A stretch of DNA of 64,000 nt from the NCBI GenBank assembly GCA_041913905.1, contig JAYSEK010000012.1, positions 1 through 64,000 of the forward strand, given 5' to 3'. Numbering within the stretch: the stretch's first letter is position 1; every line of letters begins with the position of its first letter. The notes beneath the pieces are model-generated. The model ran no database searches, was not told the origin of the DNA, and was given only the letters and a program-made list of their open reading frames with translations. The DNA is from Roseateles_B sp041913905. GTDB lineage: Bacteria > Pseudomonadota > Gammaproteobacteria > Burkholderiales > Burkholderiaceae_C. A program made the position numbers and the translations under genes. This document shows positions 16,405 to 26,300 of the stretch, one piece after another.

Positions 16405-17619
16405 TCAGCTCGTCTGTTCGGCAGGGATCCAGCCGGGCTCGTTGCAGAGCCGGCCGCGACCGCTGCGTTTGGCCTCGTAGAGCGCGGCGTCGGCGCGCCG
16501 CATCATGTCTTCGATGCTTCGATCGCCAGCGCGCAACAGCGCCCAGCCCCCGCTGAAATCCAGCGCAAAGCCCAGCTCCTTTTCGGCGCGGGACAGCAGC
16601 ACCGCCCGCAGGCGGGCGTCCATGGCTGGCGGCCCCTGTTCGTCGCTGCGGGCCAGCAGCACGCAGAACTCCTCGCCGCCGATGCGCCCCGCCAAGTCAC
16701 CCGCGCGCAGCACCTGCTGCACACAGCTGGCAAAGAGGGTCAAGGCCCGGTCCCCGCCATCGTGCCCGTGCTGGTCGTTGACCTGCTTGAAGAAGTCCAG
16801 ATCCAGCATGACCAGGGACAGCGGCTCGCCATGGCGGCGAGCCAGCGCGATCAGCTCGTCCGCCCGATGCCCGAAAGCGCGGCGGTTGGCCAGGCCGGTC
16901 AGTGCATCGGTCTGGGCCTGGCGCTGCAGATGGTGCTCGGTCTCGCCCCGCCAGGCCACCAGGATGGACAGCACGCTGACCAGCAGCATCACATGGGCCG
17001 CCAGGATCAGCAGCTGGGTCAGCAGCGCCTGCCAGTCGGGCTCGCGGCCCAGCGCATGCAGGCCAGCGCGCAGCAGGATGATGGCGGCCGTGGTCGCAAA
17101 GCCCAGGCCCAGCAGCGCGCGCCAGGCGCGGTCCTTGTATTCGATGGGACCATGGTGCTGCAGATCGGACGGATGCAAATCGGGCTCCCGAGGCCAGGAG
17201 CAGGCCAGCGATAGGGCCAGCATCTGCAAGGCCAGTCCCAAACCGCCCCAGGCATAGCCGAAGTTGTCCGCGCCTTCGTCCTGCAGCAGCGCGGCCAGGC
17301 CCAACACCAGCGGCGCCGCCATCATGGCCCAGCGGCCCGGGCGGCGGCCCAGCCAGTCTCGCAGCGCGAGCCAGAGGGCGCTGAGGCTGGCGCTGAGGAA
17401 GAACATGCCGAGGAAGCCCGTGACACCGCTGCTGAGTGGGGCAGCCGCCAGCTGCCGCATCCACAGCGCCAGCCAGCCCAGGCCCTGCAATGCGATGAAG
17501 CCTTGCGCGAAACGCGCCGCCCGGCTGATCGGCGAGCCCATCAGGATGGGCAGCATCGCCATCAGGCTCAGCAGCTCCAGCAGGAGCAGGCTCAGCAGCG
17601 TGGAGGTGTCCAAGGGCAT
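16405..17619 (-). CDS. Membrane diguanylate cyclase (GGDEF)
   Basis: A 404-residue protein with about six or seven N-terminal transmembrane segments (residues 5-215) and a C-terminal GGDEF domain. The active-site motif is intact as GGEEF, DALTGLANRRAF starts the domain, and RAGD five residues before the motif fits an inhibitory c-di-GMP site. It should make c-di-GMP in response to an unknown membrane signal. The ATG at 17619 (MPLDTSTL) is preferred because it starts just before the first helix; an upstream ATG adds 12 polar residues. Confidence 0.88.
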   Translation of the reverse strand: MPLDTSTLLSLLLLELLSLMAMLPILMGSPISRAARFAQGFIALQGLGWLALWMRQLAAAPLSSGVTGFLGMFFLSASLSALWLALRDWLGRRPGRWAMMAAPLVLGLAALLQDEGADNFGYAWGGLGLALQMLALSLACSWPREPDLHPSDLQHHGPIEYKDRAWRALLGLGFATTAAIILLRAGLHALGREPDWQALLTQLLILAAHVMLLVSVLSILVAWRGETEHHLQRQAQTDALTGLANRRAFGHRADELIALARRHGEPLSLVMLDLDFFKQVNDQHGHDGGDRALTLFASCVQQVLRAGDLAGRIGGEEFCVLLARSDEQGPPAMDARLRAVLLSRAEKELGFALDFSGGWALLRAGDRSIEDMMRRADAALYEAKRSGRGRLCNEPGWIPAEQTS

Positions 17620-17713
17620 GGGGCGTGTCTCGCCTGGCTGCGGGTCGTCCCCCATTGTGGGGCTGGCTGCACCTAAAAGTCACGCGGCGCCGCACCGCTG
17701 CGGGCGCCTACGA

Positions 17714-19234
17714 CTACTGGAAGGCGACTTCGGCAAAACTCCGCAGCTTGCGACTGTGGAGCTTGCCTGCGGGGCCGGCTCGCAACAGCTCGATGGCGCG
17801 CAGGCCGATGCGCAGATGCTGGTCGACGCGCTCGCGATAGAACTGGTTGGCCATGCCGGGCAGCTTGATCTCGCCGTGCAGCGGCTTGTCGGACACGCAC
17901 AGCAAGGTGCCGTAGGGCACGCGGAAGCGGAAGCCATTGGCGGCGATGGTGGCGCTTTCCATGTCCAGCGCGATGGCGCGGCTCTGGCTGAAACGCCGCT
18001 CCGGCCCGCCCTGGTGCGCGCTGGGCAGCAGCTCCCAGTTGCGGTTGTCGGTGGAGGCCACCGTGCCGGTGCGCAGGATGCGCTTGAGCTCGAAGCCCGA
18101 GAGCTGGGTGACCTCGGCCACGGCCCTCTCCAGCGCGACCTGCACCTCGGCCAACGGTGGGATCGGCACCCACAGCGGCAGTTCTTCGTCCAGCACATGA
18201 TCTTCGCGCACATAGCCGTGGGCCAGGACGTAGTCGCCCAGCTGCTGGCTGTTGCGCAGGCCGGCGCAGTGGCCCAGCATCAGCCAGCAATGCGGGCGCA
18301 GCACGGCGATGTGGTCGCTCATGGTCTTGGCATTGGCCGGGCCGACGCCGATATTGACCATGGTGATGCCGCTGGCGTCGCGCCGCAGCAGGTGGTAGGC
18401 CGGCATCTGCGGCAGGCGGGGCGGTTGCTGGCCCGGCGTCAGCGCGGCGAATTCGGCTTCGCAGCCTGCGCGCGCCGTCCAGACATTGCCGGGCTCCACG
18501 AAGCCGATGCAATCGTCCAGCTCGTTCGGCACGGCCGGATCCGGCGGCGACTGCATCAGTTCGCGGCCCAGACGGACGAACTCGTCGATGTAGAACTGGT
18601 AGTTGGTGAAAAGAACGAAATTCTGGAAATGCTCCGGCGAGCAGCCGGTGTAGTGGCGCAGGCGGTGCAATGAGTAGTCCACTCGCGGGGCGGTAAACAG
18701 GGACAGCGGTTCCGGTTCGCCCGGCGAGGGTTCGTGCGTGCCGTTGGCGATGCCGTCGTCCATGGCAGCCAGGTCGGGGAGGTCGAAGCATTCGCGTAGC
18801 AGCAGGCGGCGCTCGGCGGGCAGCTCACCCTCCAGATGTTCATGCTCGCTGAGCGCGAAGTGCAGCGGGATGGGCGAGGTGCTGGTGCCCACCTCCAGTG
18901 CCGTGCCGTGGTTTTTCAGCAGCAAGGCGAACTGCTCGCGGTAGTAGCGGGCAAAGAGGTCAGGCCGGGTCAGCGTGGTCTCGTAAACGCCCGGCCCGGA
19001 CACGAAGCCGTAGGCCAGACGCGAGTCGCCCCGCGTGAGGCGTTCGCTGCGCAGGCGCACGAAGGGATAGCAGGCGCGGACCCGGCCCACGTCCTTGCCC
19101 TGCAGGAAGCGCTGCAGGGCGCTGCGCAGGTGCTGAATGCCTTGCTCATAGATGGTCCGGACCTGCTGCCAGGCGGCTTCGGCGTCGTCGAAGCTGGCGG
19201 GGGCAACAAAGGGGGCGGCGCTATTTTTTTTCAT
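17714..19234 (-). CDS. amn: AMP nucleosidase
   Basis: A 506-residue enzyme that cleaves AMP to adenine and ribose 5-phosphate. The N-terminal AMN domain (residues about 15-190) is followed by the nucleoside-phosphorylase-like domain with NIGVGPANAKTMSDHIAVLRPHCWLMLGHCAGLR, and near the end ALDMESATIAANGFRFRVPYGTLLCVSDKPLHGE. The ATG at 19234 (MKKNS) follows AAGGAG, so an upstream in-frame ATG is rejected. A run of eight A residues just after the start is a possible slippage site. Confidence 0.93.
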   Translation of the reverse strand: MKKNSAAPFVAPASFDDAEAAWQQVRTIYEQGIQHLRSALQRFLQGKDVGRVRACYPFVRLRSERLTRGDSRLAYGFVSGPGVYETTLTRPDLFARYYREQFALLLKNHGTALEVGTSTSPIPLHFALSEHEHLEGELPAERRLLLRECFDLPDLAAMDDGIANGTHEPSPGEPEPLSLFTAPRVDYSLHRLRHYTGCSPEHFQNFVLFTNYQFYIDEFVRLGRELMQSPPDPAVPNELDDCIGFVEPGNVWTARAGCEAEFAALTPGQQPPRLPQMPAYHLLRRDASGITMVNIGVGPANAKTMSDHIAVLRPHCWLMLGHCAGLRNSQQLGDYVLAHGYVREDHVLDEELPLWVPIPPLAEVQVALERAVAEVTQLSGFELKRILRTGTVASTDNRNWELLPSAHQGGPERRFSQSRAIALDMESATIAANGFRFRVPYGTLLCVSDKPLHGEIKLPGMANQFYRERVDQHLRIGLRAIELLRAGPAGKLHSRKLRSFAEVAFQ

Positions 19235-19284
19235 GGGCACTCCTTGCGGCCATTGTGGCGTGGAATGCCCCGCAGCCATCCATG

Positions 19285-19312
19285 AAAAAGGCCAGCCGTT
19301 TCGGGCCGGCCG
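19285..19312 (-). terminator. Rho-independent terminator after the tail-collar gene
   Basis: On the minus strand GGCCGGCC-CGAAAC-GGCTGGCC forms an 8-bp stem with one G-T pair, followed by TTTTT. It lies 25 bases beyond the stop of the tail-collar protein gene and upstream of amn. Confidence 0.85.
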
Positions 19313-19337
19313 TGCACGCAATGGCGCGAGCGCCGGC

Positions 19338-19937
19338 TCAGGGGCGCGAGGGGTAGATGCCTTCCGTCGCGATGAAGCAGTTCATCGTGACATAGGGCTG
19401 CATGTTGTTGAAGGGCTGCCCCCCGCCGGCCACGCTGCTCTGCGAGGGGGCCATGGTATTGCCGGGGGTGGGGTCCGCATACAGCGTGGTGCGGGCCTTG
19501 GTGGCGGGTGCCTTGCCGGTGGGCGAGATGCTGGTCGCGTCACTGCTGCTGGCGATGGGGGCCACGCTATGGCTGTGTGGCGGCATTTGCGAGGTGTTCA
19601 GCGTCTGAGTCTCGCTGCCGCCCATTTCGCCCAGCGTGTGGGTGCTCAGGCCGGGGCCGGTGCCCGTGTGCAGCATCACGCGGCCGCGCATGTCGGGCAG
19701 GCCGAAGGTCACGCGCCCGTCGCCGCCGTAGGTGGTGCCCAGCAACGAAAACAAGGCAGTGTTGGTGGCGATGGACAGCAGCTGGCCGTTCAGCGCCGCC
19801 CAACCGCGCGGCGCGAAGTTGAAGCCGGCGCACATGATTTGGCCGATGAAGGGCTCGGCCTGGGCCTGCGCCTGCTGGGCCAGGCCAAGGCTTGCGACGA
19901 TTCCCAGCAGGGCACTGCGGATGCGGATGGTGTTCAT
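19338..19937 (-). CDS. Secreted tail-collar domain protein (MdpB-like)
   Basis: A 199-residue protein with a signal peptide (cleavage probably after AQAQA near residue 26) followed by a phage tail-collar/microcystin-dependent-protein fold: FIGQIMCAGFNFAPRGWAALNGQLL, TYGGDGRVTFGLPDMRGRV and a C-terminal QPYVTMNCFIATEG. Family members resemble short tail fibres, but this copy has no phage neighbours and is secreted, so it is likely an envelope or extracellular protein. It shares a direction with the PEP-CTERM gene upstream and has its own terminator. Confidence 0.85.
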   Translation of the reverse strand: MNTIRIRSALLGIVASLGLAQQAQAQAEPFIGQIMCAGFNFAPRGWAALNGQLLSIATNTALFSLLGTTYGGDGRVTFGLPDMRGRVMLHTGTGPGLSTHTLGEMGGSETQTLNTSQMPPHSHSVAPIASSSDATSISPTGKAPATKARTTLYADPTPGNTMAPSQSSVAGGGQPFNNMQPYVTMNCFIATEGIYPSRP

Positions 19938-19990
19938 GAGTCTTGCTCCTAGTTCTTTGCGAATGGGGTCAGGTCTTGCTTTCCGGAGAG

Positions 19991-20680
19991 TCAGCGGCCG
20001 AACGCCTTGCGGCTGCGGGCAGCGCCGGCGGCGCAGGCGGCCAGCAAGACCAGGGACAGCGCCTCCGGCTCGGGTACGTCGCTGGCCCGGGCGGCCGGCG
20101 TGAAGCGCAGGTCATCCACGTCGAAGACGAAGAAGAAGTCACCCTTGCTGCGCAGCGTGACGGTGTCGAAGGCGTCGCCGGCGTTGTCAGCCACAAAGCC
20201 CATGAAGTAGGCGTAGCTGCCGGCGCCATCGGTCAGGGCGCCGCTTTGCGGGCCGTTGCTCAGCAGCGTGCTGCCCACCGCCAGGCTCAAGTCGCCGGCC
20301 TGCACATCGCTGCCTGCCACCGCGTAGAGACCGAAGGCGCGCAGGGCGCTGCTGAAGCTGAAGGTCAGGGTGTCACCCGAGCTGAATTGATCCAGATTGC
20401 CGGCGTCTTCGACGCCCAGGAAATGCGTCCCCGAAGGGTTCCACAGGCCCGGCTGGTTGCGCACGCTGGGCGGCAGGCCCACGGCCGTGCTGCCGCTGAA
20501 GCTGAAGCCGCCCGGCAGGCTGGACTCGAAATCCACCAAGGTCTGACTACCCAGACCGGCGCTGGCGCTGTTGAAGCTCACCAGGCTGGTGCTGCCCAAA
20601 AGAGCCGCCTGCGCGGAGCCGGCCAGCGCCAGCAGCAGCGCAGGCAAGAGTGCCCAGACGCGCAATGGTTTGTGTTTCAT
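19991..20680 (-). CDS. PEP-CTERM sorting domain protein
   Basis: A 229-residue exported protein with an N-terminal signal peptide (MKHKPLRVWALLPALLLALAGSAQA), a Ser/Gly-rich beta-type body with DDLRF near the end, and a C-terminal PEP-CTERM tripartite signal: VPEPEAL, a hydrophobic stretch (SLVLLAACAAGAA) and the basic end RSRKAFGR. Such proteins are processed by exosortase and go to the envelope or matrix. No exosortase gene is in the window. The function of the body is unknown. Confidence 0.9.
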   Translation of the reverse strand: MKHKPLRVWALLPALLLALAGSAQAALLGSTSLVSFNSASAGLGSQTLVDFESSLPGGFSFSGSTAVGLPPSVRNQPGLWNPSGTHFLGVEDAGNLDQFSSGDTLTFSFSSALRAFGLYAVAGSDVQAGDLSLAVGSTLLSNGPQSGALTDGAGSYAYFMGFVADNAGDAFDTVTLRSKGDFFFVFDVDDLRFTPAARASDVPEPEALSLVLLAACAAGAARSRKAFGR

Positions 20681-20871
20681 GGAAGTGCTCCTTGCTTGGG
20701 CGGATGGCGCCCATCGCGCCAGACCACCTCAAGCGGGCTTGTACGCCTCCTGAGCCGGCAGGTGCGGGGGCTCTCCCATGTCCTAGGGGCACTGGTTTGC
20801 GGGTCTGACCCGCAATGAAACAGTCCAATTGAATGCCGATTGCGCAGGGCACGGCAGCCCGTTGCGCGGGC

Positions 20872-21375
20872 CTATTTGACAGGGATGGGCTGTGCCCGGT
20901 CCACCGGTACGGCCGTCACGCTGTTCTGCGGCGAGCCTTCGATCAGCCGGTCTGAATAGGTCAGGTAGACCAGGGTGTTGCGCTTGGCATCGACCATGCG
21001 AACGATGCGCAGGCGCTTGAAGACCAGGGAGATGCGCTCGTTGAACACCTCTTCCTGCTGCGGCAGGGGCTTGGCGAAGCGGATGGGGCCGGTCTGTCGG
21101 CAGGCGATGGAGGCCTCGCTCTTGTCCTCGGCCAGGCCCAGCGCGCCCTTGATGCCTCCGGTCTTGGCGCGCGACACATAGCAGGTCACGCCTTCGACCC
21201 GGGGATCGTCATGGGCATCCACGACGATCTTGTGATCCGGTCCGATCAGCTTGAACACGGTGTCGACTTCGCCGATGGCGTCCGGGCGTGCCAGGCAGGC
21301 GCCGACAGCCAGCAGGCTCAAGGCCAGGCCGGTGGCCATCAGCAGGGGACGGGGCAAGGCGGACGGCGCAGGCAT
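20872..21375 (-). CDS. creA: CreA family protein
   Basis: A 167-residue exported protein. After an N-terminal hydrophobic signal (residues about 10-27, possible lipobox LAVGAC) come IGEVDTVFKLIGPDHKIVVDAHDDP, VTCYVSRAKTGGIKGALGLAEDKSEASIACRQTGPI and LVYLTYSDRLIEGSPQNSVTAVP, all characteristic of CreA. Its biochemical role is not established. GGAG precedes the ATG at 21375. It stands alone between the PEP-CTERM gene and the YdeI-like gene. Confidence 0.92.
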   Translation of the reverse strand: MPAPSALPRPLLMATGLALSLLAVGACLARPDAIGEVDTVFKLIGPDHKIVVDAHDDPRVEGVTCYVSRAKTGGIKGALGLAEDKSEASIACRQTGPIRFAKPLPQQEEVFNERISLVFKRLRIVRMVDAKRNTLVYLTYSDRLIEGSPQNSVTAVPVDRAQPIPVK

Positions 21376-21487
21376 GAGGGACTCCTTCTCCACAAGATCG
21401 CAAGAGGATCCCATTATTGGCGGCACCGGCCCCGGACGGGCAAAGGTCACCGTGCCGCCTGGCAACGCGGCGGCGGTCGCCTGCCTG

Positions 21488-22096
21488 CTAGCAGTTTTCG
21501 TACTTCCAGTTGCGGCGCTTGCCTTCGGCCAGCCACTGCAGGGCCTGGGCGATGCGCTTGTCCCGCGTTTCGTCGCGCTTGGCTTCGGCGATCCATTCGA
21601 TGTAGTCGCGGCGGTGGCTGGGCGCCAGGCCGTCAAAAAAGCGTTGGGCGGTTGCCTCTTGCGCCAATGCCAGGGCGAAGGCCTCAGGCATTGCCGGAAC
21701 AGGCTTGGGCGGCTGGCGACTCTGCCGCGGGGCTTTCGCGCCCTGTTCGATCAAGACCTGGGCCTTCTTCAGCATGGCCTTGAGCTCGACCTCTGGCGGC
21801 AGGTCCGCAAGCGCGCTGAGCTTGCCCAGCGCACCCATGCCCTCGCGCCGCTCGCTGGCGCCCGTCACCGCCTCGCCCTGCCAGAAGCCGATGCTGGCGT
21901 GGGCCTTGAACGCAGCCATGCTGGTGAGGATCTTGCCGCCCCACATGAAGTGCGGGAAGCCCCACTTGATGGTTTCCTCGACGCCTGGGCACTCGCGGTG
22001 AACCAGTCCGCGCCAGAACCGCAGCAGGGGTTGTGCGAAGGGGGCGGACTTTTCGATGTAGGCGTCGACGCGCGGATCCTGCATGGAGAACTTCAC
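21488..22096 (-). CDS. YdeI/OmpD-associated family protein
   Basis: A 202-residue protein with the N-terminal DUF1801-like fold (VDAYIEKSAPFAQPLLRFWRGLVHRECPGVEETIKWGFPHFMWGGKILTSMAAFKAHASIGFW) and a C-terminal YdeI tail (FFDGLAPSHRRDYIEWIAEAKRDETRDKRIAQALQWLAEGK). The start is a GTG that overlaps the rhodanese stop as GTGA, so translation is coupled. Its function is unknown; family names link it only loosely to envelope stress. Confidence 0.85.
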   Translation of the reverse strand: MKFSMQDPRVDAYIEKSAPFAQPLLRFWRGLVHRECPGVEETIKWGFPHFMWGGKILTSMAAFKAHASIGFWQGEAVTGASERREGMGALGKLSALADLPPEVELKAMLKKAQVLIEQGAKAPRQSRQPPKPVPAMPEAFALALAQEATAQRFFDGLAPSHRRDYIEWIAEAKRDETRDKRIAQALQWLAEGKRRNWKYENC

Positions 22097-22476
22097 ATGC
22101 CGCGCAGCAGCGGCTCGTGCAGGCGCGCGGCCAATTCCAAGGCGCCCCCGCCATAGTAAGTCCGCTCCCAGCCCAGACGCTTGAGTTCGGCCACCGCCAA
22201 CTCAGCGCGCGCGCCGGTGGCGCAATAGACCAGCAGCGCGGCATCCGGCGGCAAGTGCAGCAGAGGCATCAGCTCGGCCAGGCGAGGCAAGGGCAGGCTG
22301 TGGGCGCCGGGCAGGTGGCCGGCCATGAATTCGGCATAGGAGCGCACATCGATGCGCACGGCATCGGTCGGCCAGTCCATGGGCGCCTCCGCGGACTTGG
22401 GCTGATCCGCGGGAGGTTCAGCGCCCGCATCCAGCATGGGGTCGGGCCAGTGCAGTTGAGAAACCCACAACATCAT
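22093..22476 (-). CDS. Single-domain rhodanese
   Basis: A 127-residue rhodanese with IDVRSYAEFMAGHLPGAHSLPLPRLAEL and the active-site loop YCATGARAELA, where the Cys would carry the persulfide. The body is followed by a short C-terminal GGALELAARLHEPL. It is 20 bases downstream of a paralogous rhodanese and coupled to the YdeI-like gene. Confidence 0.88.
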   Translation of the reverse strand: MMLWVSQLHWPDPMLDAGAEPPADQPKSAEAPMDWPTDAVRIDVRSYAEFMAGHLPGAHSLPLPRLAELMPLLHLPPDAALLVYCATGARAELAVAELKRLGWERTYYGGGALELAARLHEPLLRGM

Positions 22477-22496
22477 GGAGGACTCCTGTGCATCGA

Positions 22497-22889
22497 TCAG
22501 AGACCGCTCTGCAGCGAACGCCCCAGGCGCCGGGCCAGCAGAACGGGCGTGCCGCCATTGCAGGCGGCGCGATAACCCAGGCGCTGCAGCAATCCCAGGG
22601 CCTGCTCGGCGCGATGGCCGCTGGCGCAGTACAGCGCGATGGGCTGCGCGGGGTCTGGTGCCAGGTGCACGATGTCGTCCGCCAGCCGGGGCAGGGGCAG
22701 GCAGTGGGCGCCGGCCACATGGCCTGCCATGTACTCTGCATACGAGCGGACGTCGATCAGCAGCAAGGCCTGGTCCTCCAGCGGCGAGGGCGATTCCGGC
22801 AAGCCCGGCGGCTCAGGAGGGTCCACGACGCTGGTGCAAGACAAGCCCGCCTGAACCTCCGGCGGCAGCAAAGAGGACGTCCAGAACAT
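22497..22889 (-). CDS. Single-domain rhodanese, paralogue of next gene
   Basis: A 130-residue rhodanese with IDVRSYAEYMAGHVAGAHCLPLPRLADD and active-site loop YCASGHRAEQALGLLQRLGY. It and the following gene share length, order and most motif residues, including a Pro-rich N-terminal extension, so they look like a tandem duplication. GGAGG precedes the ATG. A weak sigma70-like element (TTGACT, 17 bases, CATAGG) lies upstream on this strand. It starts a three-gene unit with the second rhodanese and the YdeI-like gene. Confidence 0.88.
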   Translation of the reverse strand: MFWTSSLLPPEVQAGLSCTSVVDPPEPPGLPESPSPLEDQALLLIDVRSYAEYMAGHVAGAHCLPLPRLADDIVHLAPDPAQPIALYCASGHRAEQALGLLQRLGYRAACNGGTPVLLARRLGRSLQSGL

Positions 22890-23302
22890 GGGGACCTCCG
22901 AAAAACGACAGGCATTTGCCTATGCCGTCTTTGTACGCCTAAGTCAACCGATTCGCCAGCCTTCGCCATGGGAAATGCGAGCTTTGTATCTGTGACAGCA
23001 GGGGGGCGGCACTCCCTTGTCGATCATGTGCAATATGCCGCGTGCAACAGCCGCTATTGTGGCTTGACAGTGCGCTACCAGCAGGCGTCCACTGACGATG
23101 CAGTCCTGGGCTTTGTCATGGCCGGGCTGCCGACGGGATACACGCCCACTCTGGCAGTTCGTTTCAGGGGCGCGGCCGGTCGAGGGGAGGCCTTTGGGCC
23201 GAGAACGCTGGGCGCTCGCGACAGGAGTTGTTGGCGACTGAAGCAACGTGGCCGCCTGATCAACTTATCTGTGTCTCGGCGCGAAGTTCGGCTGAGCAGT
23301 GC
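22890..23302. other. 413-bp divergent intergenic region
   Basis: This separates the rhodanese unit (leftward) from the signalling operon (rightward). Open frames here lack start signals and family features. A TTGACA at about 23064 on the plus strand has no good -10 partner. The plus-strand operon promoter was not located with confidence. Confidence 0.5.
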
Positions 23303-26300
23303 ATGGAATCGACCAACGCATTCGTATCAACGTGGGGTTCGACTTCTGGCCAGGGAGCCTGGGCCCGGCTTCGCCGACTGGGACTCAATTACAAGCTGTT
23401 GATGGCCGCGCTGCTGTGCCTCGCGGCGATCGCGGTTCCGCTCCGGCAGCAACTGGTCTTGAGCCAGTCGCTGATCCGTTCGATCGATCGCGAGCGTGCC
23501 GGCATCGTGCATGCGACCGCCATCATGCAGAGCCATGAAGCGCTGAGCCGACTCGTGGCGGGCCGGCAGGGGCAGGGGGCCTTGCACCCTGTACCGGCGA
23601 CGCAGCAACTGCAGGAGCGGCTGGCGGCGCTGCAGGCGCAGCTCAGCGCGGAGCCGGCTTCCTCCGAGTTGCGCCAGGCCGCCGAGGAGGCCGTGCGGCA
23701 GGCGAGCCGCTTGAAGGCCAGCGAGCTGCAGCAGATGCCAACGGCGCAGGCGCAGCAGGTGAGCGCTCCCCTGCGGCAGCAGCTCCTGAAGATGATGGAA
23801 CAGGTGCTGGACCAGTATGAGCTGGTCCTGGATCCGCGCGCGGACACCTACTACCTGATTGCGGCCAGCTTCGTGCAGGGGCCGGAGCTTGCAGAGCGCC
23901 TGGCGGAGCTCGGCACCCAGAAGCTGCGTCAGACGGTTGAGAAGGCCGTGCAGGTGAACGCCAACCTGGCCGACACGCTGATGCCGCCGCTGCAGTCGCT
24001 GGAGGGCAGCATTTCGACCCTGCGCACCTCGCCGTCCCCGCAGGCGGAGGCACAGGCGCAAGCCGCGCTGTTCTCCTGGCTGGATGTCGCGGCCTACCAC
24101 CTGGGGCGCGAGCTGGATCAGCAGCGCAGCGCCCTGCGCAGCAAGCAATTGACGCAGCTCATGCTGCTGGGCCTGTTCCTGATCGGCCTGGTGGCGCTGG
24201 GGCGGCTCATTGCGCGCGACTATCTGGCGCGCATCCAGGAGATGCACCACCGCGCCAAGCTGCTAGGGCATGCGGAGGAACTGGCCAAGATCGGCTGTGC
24301 CGAAACCGACCTGATGAGCGACAGGATCAGCTGGACGTCGGGCATGTTCCGCCTGTTTGGCGAACCCGTGTCCTCGGAGCCCGCCGATCCGGACTGGCTG
24401 TACCTGCGCGTGCCGCGGGGCGAGCGCGACATGGTGATGCGCAACAGCCAGCGCGTGTCACCCGAGAGCCCCTGCGAGTTCCAGCACCGCATCGTGCGCT
24501 CCGATGGCAGCCTGCGCACGGTGCTGCACCGGGCGATCATCGACCTGGACGACAAGGGCTGGCCACGCCGCGCGCTGACCATCCTGCAGGACATCACCGA
24601 GCGACACGATGCGGAGCAACGCATCGAGCGGCTCGACAAGAGCTGCCCCATCACCGGGCTGTCCAATCGCAAGGCCCTGCTCGAGCGCTTGCAGCAATGC
24701 CTGACCCAGCTGCGTGCCGGCGAGCCCGGCCTGGTGCTGATGATGATGCAGGTCCACCAGCTGGGCATGGTGATGGACTCCATGGGCTACGAGGGCGGAG
24801 ATCGGCTGCTGCAGCTGGTGGCGCGCAGACTGGAGGCCGCCGCCGGCAAGACCGCGGTGATGCTGGCGCACCTTGGCCAGGGCGAGTACGCCTGCCTGCG
24901 CCGCCTTGCTGTCAACGGCGAACCGGTCGATCCGATGGCGGAAGGCAAGGCGCTGCTTGCGGTGCTGAACGAACCCGTCCGCCTGGGCGATGCCGAATTT
25001 TCGATGAGCTGCTCGCTGGGTTTCAGCCAGGCCCCGCTGGACAGCGATGAGGGTGCCAGGCTGCTTCACCAGGCCCAGGCGGCGCTGGGGCAGGCGCGCG
25101 ACAGCGACAGCGCCATCTGCCGCTACGACTCCACCCTGCATGCCCGGACCTTCGGGCGGCTGGAGACCGAGATGGCACTGCGCCGGGCGCTGGAGCAGGG
25201 CCGGCTGCACCTGAATTTCCAGCCTCAGCTGGAACTTCGGCACGGACGGATCATCGGCACCGAGGTGCTGGCGCGCTGGAACGATCCGGTGCGCGGTGCC
25301 GTGTCGCCCGTGGAGTTCATTTCGGTGGCCGAGGAGTGCGGTCTGATTGCCGAACTGGGCGAGTGGGTGATGCGCCAGGCCTGCCAGCAGGCGGTGAAGT
25401 GGCAGAAGGCCGGGCTGAGGCCCATACGGATGTCCGTGAACCTGTCGGCCCGCCAGTTGCAGCTGCCGGACATCGCCTGGCGCGTGCAGAACATCCTGCG
25501 TGAGACGGGCATGGATCCTCGCTACCTGGGGATCGAAATCACCGAGAGCCTGTTCATCGAGGAGAGTCCGCACGTCCTGCGCGCCTTGCGGGCCATCAAG
25601 GCGCTGGGGGTCGAGATCTCGCTGGACGACTTCGGCACCGGCTACTCGAACCTGGGCTACCTGCGGCGCCTGCCGATAGACATCGTCAAGATCGACCGCA
25701 GCATCGTGCACGACGTCGAAGCCGCGGAGCATGACATCTCGATGACGCGCGCCGTCATCAACATGGCGCATGGCCTGCAGCTGAAGGTTCTGGCAGAGGG
25801 GGTGGAGACCGAAGGGCAGCTGGCCATGCTGATGGCCAACAAGTGCGACTTCATCCAGGGCTTCTTGTTCAGCCAGGCCGTGGATGCGGAGACCTTCGAA
25901 CAGCTGCTGAGTTCAGAGCAGCAACTGCCGGCGCATCTGTTCGAGACGGACCGCAAGCGCACGCTGCTGCTGGTCGACGACGAGGAGAACATCGTGTCCG
26001 CGCTGAAGCGGCTGCTGCGCCGGGACGGCTACAAGATCCTGACGGCGCACAGCGGTGCGGAAGGGCTGCAGCGCCTGGCCGAGCACGAGGTCGACGTGAT
26101 CATTTCCGACCAGCGCATGCCGGGCATGACCGGGGTCGAGTTCCTGCGGCGAGCCAAGGAACTCTACCCCACTACCGTGCGCATGGTGCTGTCAGGCTAT
26201 ACCGAGTTGCAATCCATCGCGGATGCCATCAACGAGGGTGCCATCTACAAGTTCCTCACCAAGCCCTGGGACGACGACGGACTGCGAAAGCACGTACAGG

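Noticed and set aside
19338..19937. Prophage remnant based on the tail-collar domain
   Set aside because: No other phage gene nearby, a signal peptide is present and the neighbours are chromosomal envelope genes.
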